In this document: piece by piece, positions 55,812 through 64,000 of the stretch | How the letters are laid out: each line of letters begins with the position of its first letter | How positions within the stretch are numbered: the first letter of the stretch is position 1 | Source: Gracilariopsis chorda | Lineage: Eukaryota > Rhodophyta > Florideophyceae > Gracilariales > Gracilariaceae | Assembly: GCA_003194525.1 (NCBI GenBank) | Contig: NBIV01000010.1 | Location: 310,001 to 374,000, forward strand | Direction of reading: 5' to 3' | DNA length: 64,000 bases | Translations under genes and position numbers: made by a program | Notes under the pieces: model-generated | Told to the model about the DNA's origin: nothing | Database searches by the model: none | Seen by the model: the letters and a program-made list of their open reading frames with translations, nothing else

Positions 55812-58120
55812 TTACCCGACTTGGGCATTAACCAGCGTGGCTGGGGCTGCAGTTCCCGTTTGACGGTGGTATCCCAGGACCTGCGACCGTGGGAGGTGTT
55901 CGATTGGCTCCCACGTATCCCCACTGGGGTCATACCCGTACCAGCGGACGCAGTATTGTAGAATACCATCCTGGTCCCAGGTGTGTCCGACAAGTCGGTC
56001 TACTACGAACTCTCGTTCGTAGACCTGCCGGCCGTGCCGGGTGGTGGTTGTAGTTTCTGGCGAGGGTTGCCCGCGGTGCGGTATAATGTCCCTTAGCCGG
56101 GTGTTCGGCGATAGCTCCGACGTTGCCGTGCGCTGTCCTAGTGGCCGCTGCTCATGCGGGAAAATATCCCTCAAGAGGGTGTGTGGTGTCACGGTTTTCA
56201 CCGGCAAGTCGTTCCCCAGAGGGATGTCGTTGTTCCCGTCTTCACGGTAGGCCGGGCCAACCGCCAGTCGGCGGGGGACTTGGGCTCCGCCTTTGCGGTT
56301 GAGCTCACGAACCGCGAGTTTGCGGGAAGATGACCGCTCCTGCGGGATCGGCATGTCCACAATCCCCTGGGGGGTCCCGTGCGACACGGTGATTGGGTGG
56401 CAAACCGCCTCCCTGGCAGGCGCACGAGCGCTTTGCACCATACGTTCCGGCGATGCCGTGGTGTCCCCGGCTACTGACGGGTTGCCTGGGGCTAACTCCG
56501 GTACACCGGTATTTTGGTCAAAATTCCCCTCTGGAGGGTGCCGGGCAGGTGCCGATGACACCCTTTTCAGGGGAAGTGCCGCTAAGCGCAGTGCACCATC
56601 TCCGTGAGGAGGAGCAACGTCCGGTACGACCGGTTTCGAGCGTGCGATGGCGCGCGTTATTCCCGAGTTCCTCGGTTCTTCGCCGCAGCGATGCGGGGGT
56701 TGGCGCAAATTATTCCCCGTAGCGGGGGCTTCGATTCCGTCAACGACGGGAGGCGTTTCCGGTGCTTGCGAGCCAGGGCTTAAAGCTTCAACTGCGGCTT
56801 GGCTGCCTTTTTCCCCAAGAGGGGTGTGGGTATTCTCCTGTGAGGCCGGCGTATCTGGGCGCCCCTTCTCCGCAGGGCGCGGGTCTGATCGACCTGATTG
56901 AACCGCTTCCGCGGGGACTTCCGCCAACGGCGGCTTCGAGGCATCGGGAGATTGCCTTTCCGCTGCTGCGGTATTGGAGTGAGGCTTCTCGTTTTCCCGT
57001 GACAAACAGTGTATTTGCCGCTTTTGCGGGGCCTGCGCGTCTGGTTCCTGTTGCAAAGCACTGCCCGGGAACGGGGGATTAGTGTCGCGTGACATAGTCC
57101 GTGCTCCACGGTCAGTGTTCCGTATGTTACGGTGTGTTTCCCGTTGCGACGGCGATATCGTTCCTCGAAAACGAGTGTTCTCCTCCCCCTCCTTAGACGG
57201 TGCGGCGGGATAAGGGATAACATTCCCCGCCTGGCGGGTATAGATGCGTGCCAGTGGGGCAGACGTGGTAGGGGCGGGCGCTGAGGGGCCCAAATTACCC
57301 AGCTGAGCCGGTGAGTCCGACAGGGTCGGTAGGTCTGAGAGTCCCCGGCTGGAGTGTGGTAGTACCGTAGGTCTAGTACTCTCGGATTGTTCCGGTGTTG
57401 CAGAGTCCGTAGAAACGAGGTTGCCTGGATCCAGGACTACCTCTGACGAGGGAGGAGGGGCAAGGACAACACGATCACGGGAAATCCGTTCGTGCGTGTC
57501 CCCCATCTCTACCACGACAGTGTCGGTGTTAACAGAGATGACCTTGAAGGGTCCATCCGCCACAGGCGAGAGTTTGTGACGCTTCTCCCGTTCCGGGTTG
57601 TAGTATTCCTTCCTGATGAAGACGTAGTTATTTGCCCGAATCGGGGACGGTTTTCCTCGCAAGCAAGCGTCAAAATCCCGCTTGTAAGCGGCTTGGGCCC
57701 GTGCCATAGACTTCCGCGCAGCGGGGACCAGCTTGGAAAGCCATTGTTTCCATTGCTGCTGGTAGATACCCACAGATGGGAAATTGTCCAAGGTAGCTTG
57801 GGGTTCCAGCGCCACAGGCGGGGGTGTTCTAGATAGAACTAACTCGAATGGCGAAACTCCGGTAGTCCGGTGTACCTGCGTATTGTACGCGTAGGTTACC
57901 GCATCAGCGTAGAGACCCCAATTCGTTGGGTGGTCAGCGACGTAGGAACGTAACGCCACGAGTAACGTCCGGTTAAACCGTTCAACTTGCCCATTACACT
58001 GGGGGTGGTAGGTAGTCGTGAACAAGTTCTTGACATCCAGGATGCGACAAACATCCTGGAAGAACTTGCTCACGAACTGCTTCCCTTTGTCAGTGTAGTG
58101 CAATACATTCCCGCGTACGG
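55812..58120 (-). CDS. Ty3/gypsy integrase with C-terminal chromodomain, 5' truncated
   Basis: The minus-strand frame enters at about 58,120, inside the integrase core, and is open for about 765 codons to 55,812. Catalytic core: Asp in HYTDKGKQFVS and Glu in YHPQCNGQVERFNRTLL; the first Asp and the HHCC finger are missing. A GPY/F-like module follows (DGPFKVISVNTDTVVVEMGD, about 57,565-57,500). Then comes about 470 residues of Ser/Pro/Glu-rich linker, and finally a chromodomain (VDRLVGHTWDQ, QYCVRWYGYDPSGDTWEP, about 56,010-55,860), which in chromoviruses targets integration to modified histones. The upstream pol has been cut off by the plus-strand gypsy element. Confidence 0.88.
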
Positions 58121-58124
58121 GCGA

Positions 58125-59100
58125 TGGTGAAACTCATATCTGAGGTGTACTCGGTGCGAGCGATGAAGCGGGATGCATGAATTTTAGCCCCCGTTTACCG
58201 GGCTAATTAGCGGTCTGGTTACCCAGGGTGGTTATGGGAACATTCATATTTTGTGGTACTTGCCTGGCAAGGGTGGTGGACACGTGGCTACAGCCCCGGC
58301 CAGGAGGCCCAAAACGGCTACTTATTTTAGTATAGTTTAGGGGTTAATTTTACTTAGGCTAGTGCACTACCTACTGTACTGCACTGAGCTAGTACTTGAG
58401 CGTCGGCCGCACGGCGGCGAGCTCACCAAGAAAAGTAACAAGAGTTCGGCTCTGACTCTATTCGCCATGCGAAGTGTCTAACTCCTCGCGGAGGTACACC
58501 GCTTGCCCGATAGTTTCACCCGACTCGCACCACCGAGGAGACCGTGCTCGTCGTACCCAGTGGGTTGTGACCACTCGTGGTATTCGTTGTTGTCGTGTGA
58601 CCGCCCGTACAGGCCCTATCTCCGCCCCAGTTTTGGGTATTGACATTACCGACGTGTGTCGTGAGACCGTGAGACCATCCCTTCCCCTCATATCCCCTAA
58701 CCGCCGCGCGGTGCGTGTTCGTGTGTGTGTATCGGCACCCCCCTCCGGGGTCTGTTCCCGCTTTCCGCACGCCCCCGTCGGGTGGTCCCTTTCCCCCTTT
58801 TGTTCCCCTGTTCGCAGGCTACTTCCGGACCAGCCGTGGTTCCGACCCGTTCTAACCCCTAAACCTCCGAGGTACATCCAGGCTCCCGACGGAGTTACAC
58901 CCGTCATACGGGACACGGAGGGCTCTGCCCAGCTGGGCCTACCTCTCCAAGAGAGCAAGGCTTCGAGCTGCCTTGGGTGCCTTTCCCACACCGGGATTGC
59001 ACCACAAGTGGTCTCCCGACCTAGAACGGGTTTGGCTTTCAATCCGGCCTGTCGGAAGTCCGCTTCCCCTTTTCCCTTTTATCCCTTTTTGCTCATTCGT
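58125..59100 (+). mobile_element. 5' LTR of the plus-strand gypsy element (approximate)
   Basis: Begins near tggtgaaactca (58,125-58,128) where the minus-strand integrase frame is cut, and must end before gag (59,156). It contains an AT-rich ttattttagtatag stretch at 58,322-58,336 and C/T-rich 3' sequence. No partner LTR is in the window, so the ends are uncertain. Confidence 0.55.
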
Positions 59101-59155
59101 TGAGATTCCCAAGCCGTGGGACTGGTGAAGTAAGCCGTGGACGGCTATCTGCAGT

Positions 59156-61198
59156 ATGCTACCCACAGCTCCGAGTTCCCCCAGGAATGGTCCGCAACGG
59201 AACGCCGCAGCGGCGAGATCACGAAGGTCCGTTCCGGAACAACTACTTACCGATGCCGTCGGTCTGGAATCCCAAGGAATCCCATCGGCAACCTCGGTGC
59301 CTCGAGCCGTGACAGCTGTGGCCACTACGCCACCTCCGGTGGTCGAAACGCCGTCGGCTGTCCCCCCGAGACCCGGGTCGCCTAAGTACCATCTCCTCGA
59401 GTCGAGAATCGACATTGCCAATGTGGCCCACGCCTCCCTCTCGCAGCAAGTTACCGAGTTGGAACGGCGATGGAGTGACTCCCTGGCTCGGGATTATTCG
59501 GGAGATATTCGTCTCCTGAGAGCTGATGTGAATTCCATTCTGGAGTGTCTGGGTACTCCGGCTGCCTTCGTAGAAGGATATCGGGAGTTCGTGGAGGAAG
59601 TTAAAACCCATATGATGCGGGTAACCGGACGTATGGACACGCTGGAAGCGTTGCTCAGAGAAGACCTGAACGCTCCGAGACAGGAGGAAGTGAAGGTCAT
59701 CTCAACCCAACACCGCTCCAGTCACCTCCCCCGTCACCCTGGAAAGAGAGTTCATCGTTATGAAGTTTCGCCAAGTTCCGACTCGGAAACAAGTTCGAGT
59801 AGCTCGTCTTCGAGATCATCGCGTGAAGGGAGAGGCCGCCGTCGCGGAGAAGAACCTAGTTCGAGGGCTACCTACACCTCCCATGGAGCAATCCGTGCGC
59901 GGGAGAAAGGTCGCCGTCATTTCGGCTTGAAGGAATTGAAACCGACGAATCCCCTTTACAGGAAGCTGTTGTCCTATCGTTATTACCGATTGGAAGACTC
60001 TTCGGGCACTCGAAGTTCGAGAGGTACCGGTCGGGTGAAGGATCTCATACGTCGTATGAATGTGACGATGCTTAAGCAGAAGTTCTCCGGTGAAGATCCG
60101 ATCCTCGTGTTGGATTTTCTGGCCCGCTTTGTGCAGGAAGCAGACGTACTCGAAATGAGTGAGGCGCAGGCATACGTTGCGTTGCCCTACTTTCTTTCAG
60201 GAATGGCTGAAGATCAGTACAACTCGGTCAGGGGTTCGTCCAGGGCCTCAGAAAGAGGTGTTACGTGCTGGCCCGAGGCTGTACACTACCTGCTCAGGTC
60301 GTACGCGACGGGAACTGCAATCAGTCAAGCCATCGTGGCGGTTCGCGATACGAAACAGAAGCCTGGTGAAACGGAAACGTCGTATTCAACTCGCTTGAAT
60401 AAAGCGTTTCATCGTTGTGGAAATGTGTTTACCGCTTTTGAGCGTTGCTCCATGCTGGTGGATGGTTTAGATCCTGGTATCAGGGCACTGGTGTCCCGCT
60501 ACAGGGAAGAGAAGCGCAAGGCGACGTATCTGGAACTGGTCCAGTACGCGCAGGCTGAGGGTGACACCCTCAGAGCGAGAGACCCGAGGCGTCGGTCGTC
60601 GAAGGCTCTCTTCGTCGAGAACGAGGCTTCCTCGGCATCTCTCCCTAACCCGGGACCACATTCCGGATTTGCGGATAACATCCAGTATCTTGGCAGTCTT
60701 GAACAGTCGTTGGCAACCTCGGAACTGCCGTCCACGGTTACACCCCCCGTGGTAGATCCGGCCTTTTACGCAAACCCCGGTCGGGTTCCCCCAGCCCCGC
60801 TAGCCTACGCGTCGAGCGCCACAAGACACTCCCGCCCGGGATGGTCCAACCCGAAGCAACTAGCATTCCAACCACAACACCCTCAGCACCGCGGAATGAT
60901 GTCCCACGCCACCGGAACACGTTCAGCCCCGCTGATTTGCTACATTTGTTACCTTGAAGGTCATACTGCGTCGCAGTGTACCCTCCCCATTCGCGAGATG
61001 TGGAAGATCGTGGGAAATTATGAGAATCTCCCACCGGAGCATAAGGCTCGTGTCCCGAGTAATTCGTATGAAGACGCAAAGGCTGCGGTCCACAATGCTC
61101 AAGCTCGAGAAGCCGCGAAAACCGCGAACGGTAACAACCCTAACCTTTCGGAACGGGCTCAGCCGCACCCAGCGGTCGATTCGGTCCCGAAAAACTAA
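59156..61198 (+). CDS. Ty3/gypsy gag, 680 aa
   Basis: Structural protein that packages element RNA. ATG 59,156 to TAA 61,198. The N-terminal 250 residues are Ser/Arg-rich with a coiled-coil segment (SLSQQVTELERRWSD; later EEVKTHMMRVTGRMDTLEALL). The retrotransposon gag core lies at about 320-480 (YFLSGMAEDQYNSV, YLLRSYATG, YSTRLNKAFHRCG, MLVDGLDPGIR). A single CCHC zinc knuckle CYICYLEGHTASQC (C-x2-C-x4-H-x4-C) is encoded at 60,938-60,978. Uninterrupted. It overlaps the pol frame by 55 nt (-1 frame). Confidence 0.92.
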   Translation: MLPTAPSSPRNGPQRNAAAARSRRSVPEQLLTDAVGLESQGIPSATSVPRAVTAVATTPPPVVETPSAVPPRPGSPKYHLLESRIDIANVAHASLSQQVTELERRWSDSLARDYSGDIRLLRADVNSILECLGTPAAFVEGYREFVEEVKTHMMRVTGRMDTLEALLREDLNAPRQEEVKVISTQHRSSHLPRHPGKRVHRYEVSPSSDSETSSSSSSSRSSREGRGRRRGEEPSSRATYTSHGAIRAREKGRRHFGLKELKPTNPLYRKLLSYRYYRLEDSSGTRSSRGTGRVKDLIRRMNVTMLKQKFSGEDPILVLDFLARFVQEADVLEMSEAQAYVALPYFLSGMAEDQYNSVRGSSRASERGVTCWPEAVHYLLRSYATGTAISQAIVAVRDTKQKPGETETSYSTRLNKAFHRCGNVFTAFERCSMLVDGLDPGIRALVSRYREEKRKATYLELVQYAQAEGDTLRARDPRRRSSKALFVENEASSASLPNPGPHSGFADNIQYLGSLEQSLATSELPSTVTPPVVDPAFYANPGRVPPAPLAYASSATRHSRPGWSNPKQLAFQPQHPQHRGMMSHATGTRSAPLICYICYLEGHTASQCTLPIREMWKIVGNYENLPPEHKARVPSNSYEDAKAAVHNAQAREAAKTANGNNPNLSERAQPHPAVDSVPKN

Positions 61199-64000
61199 TC
61201 TTGGGAGTCTCCCCCACGGGAGGGGTGTCTTCCAAGCCGAAGTTGGAGACGCCTGAGGCGCCACCGCTTTGCTCCCCTCCAAAAATCCTTACGAGGAAAC
61301 TGGCTCAAGAAGACGTGAGCTCGGACCACTTAGTGGCTCTGCGTCGTCCGTGGATACGGTCCCGTAACCTCCGCATCCCGGATCGAGTTTTGGTAATGGC
61401 CAAGAGGAACTATAAAGTTTATAGTGACCTCGGTCTCTCTAACCAGTTCATGGTTCGTCAGTTATCTGTCCTGGATACAGGTGCCGCTCCGAACCTGATC
61501 AATATCGGGATTATTCCACCCGCCATGCGGAAATGCATTCGCATTGGTCCAAGTCTGGATCTGGCGGACGCTAATAACAACCCGCTCCAGACTCTTGGAA
61601 CAATTCCTCTGGTACTCAGACTAGGCACCTACGTGGTGAAGTTGGACTTCATCGTATGCGACTCTCTTGCTGCACCGGTCATCCTCGGTTGTGATTTCTG
61701 TGACCGCTTCGTGGAAGCCATCCGCCCTCGCTCCAGATCCGTGGAATTGGCCAACGGTTCGACCATCCCGATTGTACGGAAGCCCTTGCGACACGCCTCC
61801 CGTAAACGGGTACCTTTACCTGCTGCTCAGGAAGCGTCCAATGTGGATCGAGCATCTACGAAGATTCGCGTCGCGGAACCAGTTTCGATCCCGAAGGAAT
61901 CTCAGGTGTGGGTCTCAGTAACATCCAAACACCACGGGTTGCAGGTTGTTCAACCGCTCCCCTCGCTCTACGAACAGCGCCGTCTCGCATTAGCAAATGG
62001 GATCGTATCCGTCGAGCCGGACAAACCCTTTAAGGTTCTCGTTGCTAACCTCGGAACTACCACTCAGTGGTTGGTTAAAAACCAGGTCCTGGGCAACATG
62101 CTTCCGCATCCGTTGGCTATCCTTCCTACAAAGATTCCGATATCCGACGTTCTCGGAATACAAGACCCTAAGGAGGGGGAGGAGGTCCCGTTCGTTCCGT
62201 TGGATCCCGCCCGGGAAAGTTCAGATTCGACTGTCGAAGAAGCTCAGAAGAGCACGACTTCAGCATCGGCAGATACTGCGTTAGACCCAGAACAGGCTTT
62301 GGATAAGTTGGACCTGGATCACATTAATGAATCTCATCGTGAGAAGTTTCGTGACATGCTCAGGGACTTTACCGCCATGTGGGACGGTTCCCTGGGGACG
62401 ATAGGGGTAACCGAACATCGGATTGATTTGTTGCCGGATACACGGCCTATTGCACAGCACCCGTATCGGGCAGGCCCTAAAGCAAGGGGGGAAGAGAAAT
62501 CTCAGGTGGAGAAGATGCTGCGAGCTGGAGTTATCGAAGCAGCACAATCCCCTTGGGCTTCTCCTGTTGTCCTTGTTCCGAAAGCCGATGGATCATGGCG
62601 TTTCTGTGTGGATTACCGCCGCCTGAATGCGGTTACTGTCAAGGACGTCTATCCGATTCCACGAATGGACGAGTACATTGACTCCCTGGGGAGCGCAACG
62701 GTGTTCACTACCCTCGATGCCAATTCGGGATACTGGCAGGTCCCTATTAGGAAAGAAGATCGTGATAAGACCGCGTTTGTGTGCCATCAAGGACTATAAC
62801 GCTTTAAGCGAATGCCGTTTGGACTAACGAATGCCCCAGCTACATTCCAACGGGCAATCGATATCCTCTTGGCGAGGTTCAAATGGACCAGCTGTCTGGT
62901 ATACTTGGACGACATTATAGTGTTCTCCAATAACTTGGACGATCACCAGTCCCATGTCCGGGAAGTCTTGACAGTGCTCCGCAACGCAGGCATCACCCTG
63001 AAGCTGGGAAAGTGTGAGTTCTGCGCCGATTCGGTAAAATATCTGGGGCACATCATCCGCCCCGGACAGCTTTCAATCGATGAAGCAAGAGTGAAATCAC
63101 TTCGAGAGGCGAAACATCCGACTAATCAAACGGAGCTTCGATCCTTCCTAGGACTTTGCAATGTATATCGCCGATTCGTCCCGAACTTCGCCGACTTGTC
63201 AGCACCGCTTAACGCACTCCTCCGGAAAGGACAACCCACCGAACTGGACGTCTTTGACGAGGCTGAGTCGTCAGCATTCTCGTCTCTTGTCGACGCTGTA
63301 ACGTCCCCGCCAGTTCTGGCCTTACCGCACCCGGACTTACCCTTCGAAGTGGATACTGACTCAAGTGCCCACCAGGTGGGTTGTGCGTTGTTTCAAGTCA
63401 CGGAAGAAGGAGAAAGACATCCGATCGGATATTGGTCACGTTCGTTGAACGTTCACGAGCGCAACTACTCGGTGTCCGAGAAGGAGTGTCTTGCTGTTGT
63501 TTGGGCGTTGGCAACGCTTCGCCCATACCTTATGGGTAACCATTTCAAGGTTCACACCGATCACTCGGCTCTCCGTTGGCTACTCGAAATTCGAGAACCG
63601 TCGGGCCGCCTCATGCGTTGGCGTCTCCGACTCTCGGAATTTACATTTGATGTCCTCTACAAGAAGGGATCCCTGAATGCTCAGGCTGACGCCCTATCGC
63701 GCTTAGGAACATCAGCGGAAACCGAACCGGTCGACGATCTGGAAATACCATGTTTCATGGCAAAATCCCCGGAGGGGACGGAAGAAGACGACCCAGACGC
63801 GAATGGGGATGACATCTGTGACGATATTCTGGCTGCAAACCCTACGGATCCTCCGGATGACCAGGTTGTTCCCATATCCCCTGAGGAAATGATCCGTGAA
63901 CAACAGCAGGATCCTTTCTGTGCCCAGATTCGTGCCCGTCTTAACGGGGGCGCACAGATACCCTTTGCGGTGAACGATCGAGGCTACCTAGTCAGGTTGC
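61144..64000 (+). CDS. Ty3/gypsy pol (protease, RT, RNase H), one in-frame TAA, 3' partial
   Basis: Open in the -1 frame relative to gag from 61,144. Protease: VLDTGAAPNLI with the DTG at 61,474-61,482. Reverse transcriptase: WASPVVLVPKADGSWRFCVD, FTTLDANSGYWQV, then a TAA at 62,797-62,799, then RFKRMPFGLTNAP and the catalytic YLDD at 62,902-62,913. RNase H: VDTDSSAHQVGCALFQ, SVSEKECLAVVWAL, THTDHSALRWL-like VHTDHSALRWL and ADALSRL (63,687-63,707). The stop replaces a codon that is Tyr in most relatives (G-x-Y-x-F/W). After it the frame stays open to the window end, entering the integrase N-terminus (IREQQQDPF). Either a recent null mutation or, less likely, a suppressed stop. Confidence 0.92.
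61189..61195 (+). promoter_or_regulatory. candidate -1 frameshift heptamer
   Basis: G AAA AAC, in gag frame, immediately followed by the gag stop codon. It differs from the canonical A AAA AAC at the first base only. The pol frame is -1 here. Confidence 0.4.

Larger units (their letters stand above)
52969..58120 (-). mobile_element. 3' half of a minus-strand Ty3/gypsy chromovirus-type element
   Basis: Order on the minus strand: integrase-chromodomain, antisense ORF, polypurine tract, 3' LTR. No frameshifts are seen in either ORF, so this copy is young compared with the copia and DIRS sequences. The rest of the element probably lies beyond the nested plus-strand element, outside the window. 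Confidence 0.8.

Noticed and set aside
1-64000. tRNA, rRNA or snRNA genes
   Set aside because: I looked for cloverleaf-like and conserved RNA words and saw none I could support by eye.

Overview
The window is eukaryotic nuclear DNA dominated by transposable elements, with one GC-rich, gene-bearing island at about 26-37.5 kb. Evidence for a eukaryote: a bZIP and a bHLH transcription factor with no visible introns, TATA and CCAAT promoter motifs, AATAAA signals, and several classes of eukaryotic retro- and DNA transposon. Compact intronless host genes in a sea of LTR elements would fit a multicellular red alga, but that is a weak inference; nothing here fixes the species.

Region by region. (1) 1-7.4 kb: a decayed multi-gene DNA transposon. 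The plus strand carries a fused DNA methyltransferase/SET-domain gene (5' end outside the window) and an unrecognised charged, coiled-coil protein gene. Convergent to them on the minus strand is a frameshifted transposase that I assign to the KDZ/Plavaka-like superfamily. (2) 7.4-26 kb: AT-richer repeat desert with a copia remnant (about 10.3-11.3 kb), at least seven copies of a modular, hairpin-rich ~0.5-0.6 kb repeat (12-23 kb), a solo Ty3/gypsy LTR (21,230-22,048), a ~100-bp tandem repeat, and a few minus-strand ORFs of unknown nature. (3) 26-37.5 kb: host island. A bZIP gene (plus, 29,369-30,280) and a bHLH gene (minus, 35,307-34,132) lie among CpG-rich promoter islands with strong strand asymmetry, TATA boxes, a phased CCAAT array, CRE and G-box sites and a GGTAC array. 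(4) 39,160-44,746: a Ty1/copia element with 90-bp visible LTRs, a 5-bp target duplication (GTACA) and a half-tRNA-iMet type primer site, itself interrupted by an LTR-like insertion. (5) 45.4-51 kb: decayed tyrosine-recombinase (DIRS-like) retroelement sequence: recombinase, gag-like ORF, reverse transcriptase/RNase H. (6) 51.9-52.9 kb: a Tc1/mariner transposase relic. (7) 52,969-58.1 kb: 3' half of a minus-strand Ty3/gypsy chromodomain element with a 595-codon ORF in the opposite (antisense) orientation between integrase and 3' LTR. (8) 58.1-64 kb: a plus-strand Ty3/gypsy element (LTR, gag, pol) running off the window, open except for one TAA inside the reverse transcriptase.

The best candidates for something undescribed are the transposase unit carrying a DNA-methyltransferase/SET fusion, the antisense ORF with its own AATAAA signal in the gypsy element, and the modular hairpin repeat family.
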